Shown one piece after another: positions 8,544 through 17,723 of a DNA stretch of 64,000 nucleotides. The notes beneath the pieces were generated by a model. It was given only the letters and a program-made list of their open reading frames with translations. It ran no database searches and was not told where the DNA came from. Each line of letters begins with the position of its first letter. Positions within the stretch are counted from its first letter, which is position 1. The stretch comes from Maribacter litoralis (GTDB lineage Bacteria; Bacteroidota; Bacteroidia; Flavobacteriales; Flavobacteriaceae), in assembly GCF_003075045.1 (NCBI RefSeq), contig NZ_QCZD01000007.1, forward strand, positions 1 to 64,000. The letters run 5' to 3'. The translations under genes and the position numbers were made by a program.

Positions 8544-9029
8544 ATGAAAAGATTTTTAAAACTTATACCGGCAGTAGTTTTGGTCGGTTCATTGTTATCG
8601 GCATTTACAGTAGTAGATAAAACAGCGGTAAAGTGCCTTATTCAATTAACCAATTATTCTGGTGAAGGTGCTTACTTAATAGTATCTATCGTAGATGACA
8701 ATAATGAATATGTAGAGACTTTGTACGTACAAGGTAAAGACAGCGAATGGTATAGTGAAATTACCGAATGGTGGAAATTTTACGGAAAACACCGCCCAAA
8801 TATAGATGCTATTTCTGGTGAAACCATTAGTGGTGGAGAACGAGCATTAAACGTGCTACAGATTCCAAATGATAAAATAGACCAAGGGTTTAACCTTCGT
8901 TTTGAAACTTCTGTTGAGGATCAAGGGTATTATGCAGACGATATTCAATTTCCTTTAACTACCGAAAACTTGAAAACAAAGGTAGAAGGGAAAGGATTTA
9001 TTAGGTACGTACGTATGCTACCTCAGTAA
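8544..9029 (+). CDS. DUF2271 domain-containing exported protein
   Basis: The start is placed at the ATG at 8544 (MKRFLKLIPAVVLVGSLLSAF, a signal peptide) and not at the in-frame TTG at 8532. The mature protein of about 140 residues has the DUF2271 pattern: IQLTNYSGEGAYLIVSIVD, then EWWKFYG, DAISGETISGGER and a terminal FIRYVRMLPQ. DUF2271 proteins are periplasmic and recur beside PepSY reductases and heme/iron receptors, as here. The function is unknown. It lies 22 bases after the ankyrin gene and is probably the last gene of that transcript. Confidence 0.75.
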   Translation: MKRFLKLIPAVVLVGSLLSAFTVVDKTAVKCLIQLTNYSGEGAYLIVSIVDDNNEYVETLYVQGKDSEWYSEITEWWKFYGKHRPNIDAISGETISGGERALNVLQIPNDKIDQGFNLRFETSVEDQGYYADDIQFPLTTENLKTKVEGKGFIRYVRMLPQ

Positions 9030-9149
9030 TGGTCTTGTAATAGATGAATGATATATTGGGTGCAGTCAAGTATTATAATGTTGTTTGCTCATAAAACATT
9101 TTGACTGCGCTCCAAGTATTTATTTTGAATTATGTTTTTACAATCACAT

Positions 9150-9187
9150 TTCCAGAATGGTCTTTAATGGTCATTCTGGAATTTTTT
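9150..9187 (+). terminator. Rho-independent terminator after the DUF2271 gene
   Basis: TTCCAGAATG (9150-9159) and CATTCTGGAA (9172-9181) form a perfect 10-bp stem with a 12-base loop, followed by six T. It separates the DUF6607-ankyrin-DUF2271 transcript from the flavoreductase gene at 9223, which must then have its own promoter in the 35 bases that follow or rely on read-through. Confidence 0.65.
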
Positions 9188-9222
9188 AAATTATATCCGG
9201 CTACAAAACTACATTCCTACTT

Positions 9223-11418
9223 ATGACCATTTCCATTTGGCGTTATAGCCATCTTACACTTGCTTTAATTTCATCTCTATTTTTGATGGTGGCTTCTATT
9301 ACGGGTGTTATTCTCGCCATAGAACCAATTTCACATCAAACAAAAGGATATGCGGTGGCAAATCTTGAGGAAGTGTCTTTGGCAACTACTATAGATGCAT
9401 TAAAAAATACATATGATGAGGTCTTGGGGCTAGAAGTGGAATCTTCTGGCTTTGTAAAAGCATCTGTATTGACCATGGAAATGGAAACCTTAGATGTGTA
9501 TATTGACCCCGTTAGGGCTGAGCAGCTTGGTGAAGTAGAAGAACGACCTTATATATACACGTTTGCTACCAATGTACACCGTTCACTTTTCTTAAAAAGT
9601 ATAGGTAGGTTCTTTGTTGGTCTAATTTCATTACTATTATTGATTATTGCTGTTACCGGATTGGTTTTATTAGCTAAGCGCCAAGGCGGATTTTTGAAAT
9701 TATTTACAAAAGTCCAGAAAGATTACTTTGAACTGAAGTACCACGTCGTGTTAAGTAGATGGTTCTTTATACCAATCGTAATTCTTGCATTTACCGGGGT
9801 GTATTTATCTGCGGAAAAATTTAATTTATTGCCGGAAACAACGGTTGACCAAGTTGAGGTACCGGTAAGCATTTCAGCTCAGAAATACGAAAACATTACA
9901 GATATTCCGTTTTTTAAGGAAACTACCTTGGCAGATATACGCCAGGTAGAATTTCCCTTTTCAGACGATCCAGAAGAATACTATCTCATTGCCTTGCAGG
10001 ATAGTGAAGTGGAGGTAAATCAGCAAACAGGTGAAATTGTTAGCAGTGGTGATTACCCGTTTGTAGCCTTAGCTTCTCGCTTAAGTTTAGTGCTACATAC
10101 TGGTGAGGGCAACGTTATTTGGTCTATCATTTTGCTACTCGCCAGTGCCTCTATTTTATTCTTTATGTATTCTGGCTTTGTAATGACCGTAAAGCGAAGA
10201 AATAAAGCAAAAGGTATTGCACAAATGCCCGATAAGGATGAATGTGAATATATAATTTTAGTCGGTTCTGAAAGTGGTACGGCATTCGATTTTGCACAGC
10301 GATTTTATAATGGGTTAACACAAGTAGGTAAGAAGGTCTATTTAACGGAGTTGAACAAGTACTCCACTTATTTAAAAGCAAAAAACATTATCGTTTTTAC
10401 ATCGACCTATGGTGAGGGCGAGCCGCCTACGAATGCGCGTAAATTCCCGGTAAAATTTTCAACGGTAGAACAACCGAATACCATAGATTTTTCAGTAGTT
10501 GGTTTTGGTTCATTGGACTATCCTGATTATTGTAAGTATGCCATAGAGGTAGACCGCCAGATCAATGCTTCAAAAAGTTTTAAGAGACAATTGCCGTTAT
10601 TTAAAATTAACCAGGCAAATTTTGAGTCTTTTGAACTTTGGATGATTCAATTCTCGAACAAAGTAGGTTTTACCATACCGGTAGAGCGGCCGCTTGTCAA
10701 GAAAAAGAAATATAAGAAAGTCGAATTTGAAGTAGTGGAACGAACGGAGTTGAATGTCGATGACACGTTCTTACTGCGTTTGCGTCCGCAATCTTCCATC
10801 GAATTTGTTTCTGGCGATCTGTTGGCTGTTTTTCCTAATAATGATGATTTGGTTCGTCAATATTCCATTGCTCGTATAGGTGGTGATATATTGCTGAGTA
10901 TTAAAAAGCATGAATTAGGAAGGGGCTCTAATTTTCTCTTCGGATTAAAAGTAGGGCAAAGTATACATGCAGCTATTGATATAAATGAGGAGTTTCATTT
11001 TCCTAAAAAAGTCAATAATACAGTTTTTATCTCCAATGGCACCGGCATAGCACCGTTCTTAGGAATGATCTCGGAAAACACGTCTCAGAATATCTCCTTG
11101 TTTTGGGGAGGTCGTACAGCCGATTCTCAGGCAATCTATAACGATATTTTGGAAAATAAAGTTGCGAGAGCGGGTGAGTTCAATCTTTTTACCACGTATT
11201 CACGAGAGGGTGAAAGACAATATATACAAGATGCTGTTGCCGATGAAAAAGAATTGATTCTTAAAACCATAGCTCAAGGTGGTACGATTATGTTGTGTGG
11301 TTCTTTGGCTATGCAGCATGATGTGCTTGATGTAATTGAAAAATTATTGGAAGACAATGACGCCATCTCTTTTGAAGCTTTCGAGCAAGGCGAGCAGTTG
11401 AAAACGGATTGCTACTAA
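9223..11418 (+). CDS. PepSY-TM / flavodoxin / NADPH reductase fusion (ferric or heme reductase)
   Basis: A 731-residue membrane flavoprotein. Residues 1-330 form a PepSY_TM module with four membrane segments (about 8-30, 127-150, 178-195 and 295-318). Residues about 345-480 are a flavodoxin domain (GSESGTAFDFAQRFY phosphate loop, TSTYGEGEPP). Residues about 505-731 are a ferredoxin reductase module (RQYSIAR for FAD, NGTGIAPFLGM for the nucleotide, LCGSLAMQHDVLDVI). The layout implies cytosolic NADPH electrons passed through FAD and FMN across the membrane, as in PepSY ferric reductases. Its place beside the heme receptor operon supports iron or heme reduction; the actual acceptor is unproven. 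Confidence 0.85.
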   Translation: MTISIWRYSHLTLALISSLFLMVASITGVILAIEPISHQTKGYAVANLEEVSLATTIDALKNTYDEVLGLEVESSGFVKASVLTMEMETLDVYIDPVRAEQLGEVEERPYIYTFATNVHRSLFLKSIGRFFVGLISLLLLIIAVTGLVLLAKRQGGFLKLFTKVQKDYFELKYHVVLSRWFFIPIVILAFTGVYLSAEKFNLLPETTVDQVEVPVSISAQKYENITDIPFFKETTLADIRQVEFPFSDDPEEYYLIALQDSEVEVNQQTGEIVSSGDYPFVALASRLSLVLHTGEGNVIWSIILLLASASILFFMYSGFVMTVKRRNKAKGIAQMPDKDECEYIILVGSESGTAFDFAQRFYNGLTQVGKKVYLTELNKYSTYLKAKNIIVFTSTYGEGEPPTNARKFPVKFSTVEQPNTIDFSVVGFGSLDYPDYCKYAIEVDRQINASKSFKRQLPLFKINQANFESFELWMIQFSNKVGFTIPVERPLVKKKKYKKVEFEVVERTELNVDDTFLLRLRPQSSIEFVSGDLLAVFPNNDDLVRQYSIARIGGDILLSIKKHELGRGSNFLFGLKVGQSIHAAIDINEEFHFPKKVNNTVFISNGTGIAPFLGMISENTSQNISLFWGGRTADSQAIYNDILENKVARAGEFNLFTTYSREGERQYIQDAVADEKELILKTIAQGGTIMLCGSLAMQHDVLDVIEKLLEDNDAISFEAFEQGEQLKTDCY

Positions 11419-11432
11419 TTTTTCTGACTTAC

Positions 11433-11455
11433 AAGTTCTCGACTGCGCTCGAGTT
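11433..11455. repeat. Short palindromic repeat, possible bidirectional terminator
   Basis: CTCGA-CTGCGC-TCGAG (11438-11453) forms a small hairpin between two convergent genes. Its core GACTGCGCTC also occurs at 9103-9112. From general knowledge, elements of this look are dispersed in many Flavobacteriaceae genomes, which suggests a REP-like family. A termination role is inferred from position only. Confidence 0.45.
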
Positions 11456-11460
11456 GCCTT

Positions 11461-13431
11461 TTAATCCCACTGCATTGTTTGAAGTCTTACGGCATTTAAT
11501 ATTGCTAAAAGTGCAACGCCTACATCGGCAAAAACGGCTTCCCACATGGTTGCCATGCCACCGGCGCCCATAGCTAGAACAATAAGTTTTATGCCAAAAG
11601 CCAATACAATGTTCTGCCATACGATTTTACGGGTAGAATTACCTATTTTAATTGCCGTGGCAATTTTTGTAGGCTGGTCGTTTTGTATAATTATATCTGC
11701 TGTTTCAATAGCTACATCACTCCCTAATCCGCCCATTGCTATGCCAACGTCACTAGTAGCAAGTACGGGCGCATCGTTAATACCATCACCCACAAACGCG
11801 ATTTTGGTATCGGGTTGTTTCTTTAATTGCTCTACTTCTTCAAGTTTTTCTTCTGGTAGTAAGCCGCCTTTTGCCCAATCCAACCCTAATTCTTTAGCTA
11901 CCTTTTGGGTGATGGAGTCTTTGTCACCAGAAAGCATGATAATCTTTTTTACTCCCGCTTTACGCATATTTGAAATTGCTGTTAAGGCGTCTTCTTTTAA
12001 TTCATCCGCAATGGTAACATAACCAGCAAATTTTCCATCGATAGCTAGCATTACTATGGACTCTATTATAGAATCTATCTCGGTAGGAACTTTTATTTGA
12101 TTTGAGTTCATTAAACTTTTGTTCCCTGCCAAAACGGTTTTTCCATTTACTTTTCCATTTAATCCTTTGCCTGCTATTTCTAGAACTTCGGTGGCGCTGT
12201 ACGCACTTTTATCAGTAGCATGTTCTAAAATGGCTTTTGCTATGGGGTGTGTAGACTGTGCTTCTATGGCGGTCAAGTAGCTCATGAATTCACTTTCTGT
12301 AAAGTGTTGATCTATAATAAGATCCTTGATTTTAAAAACCCCTTTTGTCAATGTGCCTGTTTTGTCTAGGGCGACTGTATTTACTTTGGTCATGGTGTCT
12401 AAAAAAGAAGCTCCTTTAAACAGTATTCCATTTCTAGATGCAGCACCTAATCCGCCAAAATATCCTAACGGAATAGAAATCACCAACGCACACGGACAAC
12501 TAATTACCAAGAAAATTAAGGCGCGATACAGCCAGTCTTGAAAAATATAATCTGCAACGAAAAAGTACGGTAAAAATGTTAGGGCTATGGCTAAATAGGT
12601 GACAAAGGGTGTATATACTTTTGCAAATTTTCTAATGAACAATTCTGTTTTTGATTTTCTTGCCGTTGCATTTTGTACCATATCAAGAATGCGGGCAATG
12701 GAACTATCCTTAAATTCTTTAGTGGTAGTGATTTCAATGACACCGGATGTATTTATGCTTCCTGCATAAATAGGATCTCCTTTTTTTAGGGATATCGGTT
12801 TGCTTTCACCTGTAAGTGCAGCTGTGTTGAACGAGCCTTTTTCTGAAATCAATGCTCCATCAAGAGGAACTTTTTCTCCGGCTCTAACCTGTATTTTTTC
12901 TCCAATCTTTACTTGCTCTGGAGCCACTGGAATATAACTATGATTTCGGAAAACCAAGGCGTGATCCGGTCGTAGATCAAGTAAAGCTTTAATGTTGTCT
13001 CTAGCGCGTTTTACAGCCGCACCTTGAAATAGTTCGCCCACACCGTAGAACACCATTACGGCAACACCTTCAGGATATTCACCAATGGCAAAGGCACCAA
13101 TTGTGGCAATGCCCATTAAGAAAAATTCGGTAAAAAAATTTCCTTTTTTAATACTTTGCCAACCTTCTTTTAAGACCGGTAAACCAACAGGTAGGTATGC
13201 TGCAATATACCAGGCAAGTCGTATGTGATTTTTAAAAAATGGTAAAACCTTAAAATAGTCTAGGGTTAAACCAATCATCAGCATTGTAAAGCTGATGATT
13301 GCCGGTAAGTATATGCTATAATTTGTTGTTTTTTCAGTGGCTTCCGTGGTTTCGTCATTTCCAGAACAATGTGCACACGTACCTTTGGGTTGAGGGGAAG
13401 TTTTTTGTTTTGTAAGGTTCTTTTTCATCAT
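11461..13431 (-). CDS. Zn/Cd-type heavy-metal translocating P-type ATPase
   Basis: The start is placed at the ATG at 13431; an in-frame TTG at 13461 would add ten residues. The roughly 656-residue pump has the P1B layout: membrane helices, actuator motif (TGES), CPC metal site (SCPCALVISIP, about 310), phosphorylation motif DKTGTLTKG (about 355), and GDGINDAPVLA near the hinge. CPC followed by GYFGGLGAASRNGILFKG fits the Zn/Cd/Pb exporting P1B-2 group. It lacks an N-terminal HMA domain and has only a short CAHCSGND motif. It lies in one operon after the Fur-family gene, with a gap of about 42 bases, suggesting metal-responsive control. Confidence 0.88.
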   Translation of the reverse strand: MMKKNLTKQKTSPQPKGTCAHCSGNDETTEATEKTTNYSIYLPAIISFTMLMIGLTLDYFKVLPFFKNHIRLAWYIAAYLPVGLPVLKEGWQSIKKGNFFTEFFLMGIATIGAFAIGEYPEGVAVMVFYGVGELFQGAAVKRARDNIKALLDLRPDHALVFRNHSYIPVAPEQVKIGEKIQVRAGEKVPLDGALISEKGSFNTAALTGESKPISLKKGDPIYAGSINTSGVIEITTTKEFKDSSIARILDMVQNATARKSKTELFIRKFAKVYTPFVTYLAIALTFLPYFFVADYIFQDWLYRALIFLVISCPCALVISIPLGYFGGLGAASRNGILFKGASFLDTMTKVNTVALDKTGTLTKGVFKIKDLIIDQHFTESEFMSYLTAIEAQSTHPIAKAILEHATDKSAYSATEVLEIAGKGLNGKVNGKTVLAGNKSLMNSNQIKVPTEIDSIIESIVMLAIDGKFAGYVTIADELKEDALTAISNMRKAGVKKIIMLSGDKDSITQKVAKELGLDWAKGGLLPEEKLEEVEQLKKQPDTKIAFVGDGINDAPVLATSDVGIAMGGLGSDVAIETADIIIQNDQPTKIATAIKIGNSTRKIVWQNIVLAFGIKLIVLAMGAGGMATMWEAVFADVGVALLAILNAVRLQTMQWD

Positions 13432-13473
13432 ACCACAAAGGTGGATAAAAGAACTGTGCAACAGAAGTGCATT

Positions 13474-13890
13474 TTAATGTTGACTGCATGATTCGCATAT
13501 GCCCTTAATGACCAAATTGGCGTCTTCGGCAATATAGCCTTGGGGTAGATTTATGTGCGGTATTTTATGCTCGGTCAAACAAACGGTTTTGTCACAATTG
13601 CCACAATGAAAATGTAGGTGAAGGTCCTGGTCGATTTCGCAATTACAGCCAGGTTCACATAAAGCAAATTTAGAGACATTGGTGCCATCATCAATTTGAT
13701 GTACGAGTCCTTTTTCTTCAAATGTTTTTAAAGTGCGATATAATGTTGTGCGCTCTGCTTTGTCAAAAGCGTTTTCAATATCGGTTAGGGCAACCGCAGA
13801 ATTCTTGCCGGCCATGTACTTGTAAATAAGTATGCGCATGGCAGTGGGTCGTACCCTTTTATTATGTAGCGTTTTTTCGATCTCGGTCAT
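13474..13890 (-). CDS. Fur-family metal-responsive repressor
   Basis: A 138-residue regulator with the Fur-family winged helix in residues 1-80 (RPTAMRILIYKYM, ERTTLYRTLKTFEEKGLVH) and a C-terminal dimer domain. Histidine-rich HLHFHCGNC and CESCSQH at the end provide the two CxxC pairs of the structural zinc site, and an extra cluster CEPGCNC lies near residue 95. It heads an operon with the Zn/Cd exporter. Because it precedes an exporter and not an importer, it may respond to zinc excess or be a peroxide/zinc regulator. Fur, Zur and PerR cannot be separated safely here. Confidence 0.85.
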   Translation of the reverse strand: MTEIEKTLHNKRVRPTAMRILIYKYMAGKNSAVALTDIENAFDKAERTTLYRTLKTFEEKGLVHQIDDGTNVSKFALCEPGCNCEIDQDLHLHFHCGNCDKTVCLTEHKIPHINLPQGYIAEDANLVIKGICESCSQH

Positions 13891-14266
13891 GCAAATTGTG
13901 GTTTTGTAATACCCGTAACACTAATGTAATCAATGTTCTACTGGTTTTCAACTTCATGAGATCTTTAACTTTAAATTATGTCATTTGGTCTGTATGGTTT
14001 CAGTGTTTTAAAAAGTGTAAAATGTTGGTAATAGGAAAAATAGCCTGCTTTAACCACTTTTTTCAATATTTGAATCATTACATACGTTTTTAATTGGGTA
14101 TCCTTTAGATGCAAAGTATTACAACTATTGATTTTTAGATAGATCTAAAAATCTATTTGACCGTCTTTTTGTTGAGGGTGTAATGATCCTGTAATCAGTA
14201 AGGTAGCTGTTTTTAATTGTAGATGGTCTTTAACTTTTGGAGTTGATTTGCTACGCTGTTTTTTAG
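13891..14266. other. Intergenic region with a 10-bp inverted repeat
   Basis: No credible gene is seen in these 376 bases; the only open frame is short and of unbiased composition. The promoter of the Fur-family gene must lie near its left end. A perfect inverted repeat, GATTTTTAGA-taga-TCTAAAAATC, lies at 14130-14153. It could be an operator or a weak terminator for the aspartoacylase-like transcription unit on the - strand, but it has no clear U-run in that direction. Confidence 0.4.
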
Positions 14267-15238
14267 CTACTCAACATCATGGGCAATGTGGAAAATAGCA
14301 TCGCCTTGGTTGACAATTGGTGATTCATTGATGCAAATAATATAACCACTTTCCTTGGCTTTAATCTTCTTTTCAAAATACCCGAACGGACCGGAGATAC
14401 TTCCAATTTCGTCACCTTTTTCAACGGCTTGCCCAACTTTTATGTTTGGATGAAACATGCCTGAATGTTTTGCCCTGATCCATTTAGAGGAATGTACCAA
14501 TTTGGGCACTGTTTCTTTAAGTGCATATTCAGCTAATTCTTTTTCAAAATTGCGAATTCCCAAATGATGCATTAAGCGTAATGCTCCAACAACACCTGTA
14601 TCTGTTATTTCATGGTCAATTTGAAGCGATTTTCCGCCTTCGTAAAGCAATACTTTTTTATTCAATTGATGAAGTGTTTCTCGAAACGATTTTTCTCTTC
14701 CTGCGGACTTTACAATGAATTCCGCACCAAAGACCTTCGCCAATGCCAATCCGTCAACATCATCTCGGTCAATTCTAATTTGGGGGGCGTTAAACCGGCT
14801 GTCACCACCCGTATGGTAGTCAATACAGTAATCAATGACCGGGGCGATATCTTTTACCAAGTGATGCGCGAATCTACTTGCCAATGAACCTCGTAAGCTT
14901 CCTGGAAAAACCCTGTTTAAATCCCTGCCATCTGGAAACTGTCTGGTTTGGTTGAGAAATCCAAAAATGTTCACTACAGGAATACAAATGACCATGCCGC
15001 AATCCGGACGGTTGAATTTCTTTGAGACTATTTGCCGTACTATTTCAACGCCATTGATTTCATTGCCATGAATACCTCCTGTAATCAATAAAGCAGGGCC
15101 ATCTTTTTTACCACGCTGCACTATTACAGGAACCTCAATCTTTGTTCTTGTGTGTAGTTTGGCGATATCTAGATTTAACTGGGCGCCTTTACCTTTTGCT
15201 ATTGTATCACCTAAAACCGTATACTTTTTATTGAACAT
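14267..15238 (-). CDS. Succinylglutamate desuccinylase/aspartoacylase family (M14-like) hydrolase
   Basis: A 323-residue zinc hydrolase. The metal ligands appear as HGNE in GGIHGNEINGVE (about 55-66) and the histidine of DYHTGG (about 140). The likely catalytic glutamate is in LYEGGKSLQID (about 200). DGRDLNRVFPGS is the substrate-binding segment typical of the AstE/AspA group. The C-terminal 70 residues form a beta-rich biotinyl-like domain (IKVGQAVEKGDEIGSISGP). It probably cleaves an N-acyl amino acid or peptide in the cytoplasm. In related genomes this family often sits with rimK, but no rimK is present here. It is monocistronic and divergent from 15491. Confidence 0.8.
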   Translation of the reverse strand: MFNKKYTVLGDTIAKGKGAQLNLDIAKLHTRTKIEVPVIVQRGKKDGPALLITGGIHGNEINGVEIVRQIVSKKFNRPDCGMVICIPVVNIFGFLNQTRQFPDGRDLNRVFPGSLRGSLASRFAHHLVKDIAPVIDYCIDYHTGGDSRFNAPQIRIDRDDVDGLALAKVFGAEFIVKSAGREKSFRETLHQLNKKVLLYEGGKSLQIDHEITDTGVVGALRLMHHLGIRNFEKELAEYALKETVPKLVHSSKWIRAKHSGMFHPNIKVGQAVEKGDEIGSISGPFGYFEKKIKAKESGYIICINESPIVNQGDAIFHIAHDVE

Positions 15239-15454
15239 AAATCTTACCTTTCCTTTAATTGCTATTATAACCTAAAAGGTTGCAGTTTGGTATATTATAA
15301 TCGGTAAAATTAGTCTATATCTGATTATATTTTGAGTCTATTTTTGCTAAAACCATATTGAGCTATTTTTAAGTTATATGAATTTTAGTTCTATGAATAG
15401 GTTGTAATCAAAGGCGGATCTTAAATTCACAAATCAATTGGGGAAAATAAAATT

Positions 15455-15462
15455 TATCTTTG
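15455..15462 (+). promoter_or_regulatory. Putative -7 promoter element of the SPATA20-like gene
   Basis: TATCTTTG is a perfect match to the Bacteroidota -7 consensus TAnnTTTG, 28 bases before the ATG at 15491. The nearest TTG upstream (15438-15440) gives only 14 bases of spacing, shorter than usual, so the -33 element is uncertain. Confidence 0.4.
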
Positions 15463-15490
15463 AAAAACTCATTTTTCTATTTCTGTATCT

Positions 15491-17629
15491 ATGAATGTTG
15501 ATAAGCTATTTTATTTATTACTACTACTGTTTTCAATAAACTCTTGTAAAAATCAAAACAAAAACACTGATATAGGAACTGGGACTGAAGAGCATCAATT
15601 CACCAATGAACTGATTAATGAAACCAGTCCATATTTATTACAACATGCTCATAATCCTGTAGATTGGAAACCGTGGTCAGATACCGCTTTTAAAAAAGCT
15701 GCCGACGAAAATAAGTTAGTGGTTTTAAGTGTTGGGTATTCTACGTGTCATTGGTGTCATGTTATGGAAGAGGAATCTTTTGAAGATGTAGAGGTTGCCA
15801 AATTGATGAACGATAAGTTTGTTAGCATTAAAGTGGATCGAGAAGAAAGACCAGATCTAGATATGGTATACCAAACTGCTTTGCAATTGGTGAACGGTAC
15901 CGGCGGATGGCCTATGAACGCCATTATTATGCCCAATGGAAGTCCGGTTTTTTTGGGTACTTACTATGAGAAAGAAGACTGGAAAAACATACTTGCAAAA
16001 TTCAGTTCTGAATATGAGAAGAATCCAGAAAAAATGATAGAATATGCCACTATGTTGGCAGAAGGAGTACAAGAAGTTTACGATCAGCCCACCAAGCAAT
16101 TGGCAAATGCGATATCTCAAAATAGTATTGAGAACGGTATTTTAGAATGGAAAAAATTCTGGGATAAAGAATGGGGAGGAAACCAAGGGGAGGAGAAGTT
16201 TATTTTGCCTACCAACTTGATTATGTTGTTAGATTATGCCGTATTGCAGCAAGATGCCGATGCTAAAAACCATGTATTGAATACCTTGAACAAGGTAGTG
16301 CATGGAGGGATTTATGACCATATAGATGGTGGCTTCTTTAGATACAGTACCGATGGTACATGGAAAGTCCCTCATTTTGAAAAAATGCTATATGATAATG
16401 CACAGTTGATCAATTTGCTGTCAAAAGCATATAAGCTTACCAATAATCAAGATTACAAGGTTGCCGTAGCAGAGACTTATTCATTTTTACAAAGCGAAAT
16501 GCGCAATAAAAAAGGAGGGTATTTTAGCGCAATGGATGCCGACACAAATGGGGAAGAGGGGCTGTATTATATTTGGAAGAAAGCAGAACTACTGGCATTG
16601 TTAAATGATGATTTTTATCTCTTTGCCAAATACTATAATATACAAGATGCTGAAGTTTGGGAAGGTGAGAATTATGTACTGAACAACACAGTTTCAAAAG
16701 CTGAATTTCTAAAGAATAATTCTTTGGATGAAGCACAACTAAACGAAAAAATTGCCCAATGGAAATCAACTTTATATCAAGCCCGACAAAAGAGAACCAA
16801 ACCGAAAAAAGATTACAAGGTGTTGACTTCTTGGAATGCGTTGTTGATCGATGGTTATTTAGAAGCTTATAAAGCTTTTGGTGATGTTACATATTTGAAC
16901 GAAGCAATTTCTGTGTTCAATTATCTTACCGAATACAATTACACAAATGGTGAGTTAGTGCATTCTTATACAAAAGATAGCAAGCAACGAGAGGTGTTTT
17001 TAGAAGATTATGCCTTTTTAGCAAAAAGTGCTTTCTCTTTGTATGAAGTGACCACGCAAACCGAATATTTAGATATATCTAAAGAGTTGATGCAAAAAGC
17101 CGATATAAAATACCAAAGTAGCTCTGCATTATATTATTACAATGTACCGAACGAGTTGGTTCCTAGTATAGTTAATACTTCAGATGGAGTGGTGCCTTCT
17201 GCCAACGCAATTATGGCACAGAATTTTTTAAAAATAGGACATTTAGAATATAATACCGAATTTTTGAGCAAAGCGGAAACAATGGGCTCGTTAGTCATAA
17301 CAGATTTTGAAAACCATGCTGTTAGTTATGGAGCTTGGGGTTCTTTATTATTGCAACAAGCATATCCTTTTTATGAAGTTGTAGTAGTTGGTGAGCATGC
17401 AGAACAATCATTGAAAGAAATGAACAAAACTTTTATTGCTAATGCTATACTTGTAGGTTGCCCTGAAGAAAGTGATATTTCTTTGTTTAAAGATCGCTTT
17501 GTTAATGGTGAAACCTTTATCTATGTATGTCAAAACAATACCTGTAAGTTACCCGTAAAAACTATAGAGGCAGGATTTCAACAAATGATTTCTTTTGGGT
17601 ATAAAGGTTTCAACGATATGAACTTATAG
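15491..17629 (+). CDS. SPATA20/YyaL-type thioredoxin-domain protein, probable lipoprotein
   Basis: A 712-residue member of the DUF255 family. The leader [19 protein letters not shown] ends in a lipobox-like SINSC, so it may be a lipoprotein, which is unusual for a family usually cytosolic. Residues about 35-200 are the thioredoxin-like domain with the hallmark [13 protein letters not shown] and the redox pair C86-HW-C89, then EERPDLD and [11 protein letters not shown]. The rest is an (alpha/alpha)6 barrel of the N-acylglucosamine epimerase/glycosyl hydrolase type ([30 protein letters not shown]). The family's reaction is not established. It is a single gene by spacing. Confidence 0.85.
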   Translation: MNVDKLFYLLLLLFSINSCKNQNKNTDIGTGTEEHQFTNELINETSPYLLQHAHNPVDWKPWSDTAFKKAADENKLVVLSVGYSTCHWCHVMEEESFEDVEVAKLMNDKFVSIKVDREERPDLDMVYQTALQLVNGTGGWPMNAIIMPNGSPVFLGTYYEKEDWKNILAKFSSEYEKNPEKMIEYATMLAEGVQEVYDQPTKQLANAISQNSIENGILEWKKFWDKEWGGNQGEEKFILPTNLIMLLDYAVLQQDADAKNHVLNTLNKVVHGGIYDHIDGGFFRYSTDGTWKVPHFEKMLYDNAQLINLLSKAYKLTNNQDYKVAVAETYSFLQSEMRNKKGGYFSAMDADTNGEEGLYYIWKKAELLALLNDDFYLFAKYYNIQDAEVWEGENYVLNNTVSKAEFLKNNSLDEAQLNEKIAQWKSTLYQARQKRTKPKKDYKVLTSWNALLIDGYLEAYKAFGDVTYLNEAISVFNYLTEYNYTNGELVHSYTKDSKQREVFLEDYAFLAKSAFSLYEVTTQTEYLDISKELMQKADIKYQSSSALYYYNVPNELVPSIVNTSDGVVPSANAIMAQNFLKIGHLEYNTEFLSKAETMGSLVITDFENHAVSYGAWGSLLLQQAYPFYEVVVVGEHAEQSLKEMNKTFIANAILVGCPEESDISLFKDRFVNGETFIYVCQNNTCKLPVKTIEAGFQQMISFGYKGFNDMNL

Positions 17630-17723
17630 CGAGCATCTTTTTTACAAATAATGATACAAGGGCTAAACTTTGTTTTTACCAATAATTTAAGCAAGATTTG
17701 TAGTAGAATAAAAAATAGATAGC

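Noticed and set aside
13896..14093. 65-residue + strand open frame in the Fur/aspartoacylase gap
   Set aside because: Cys/Phe/Asn-rich composition, no start signal and no recognisable pattern; treated as intergenic.
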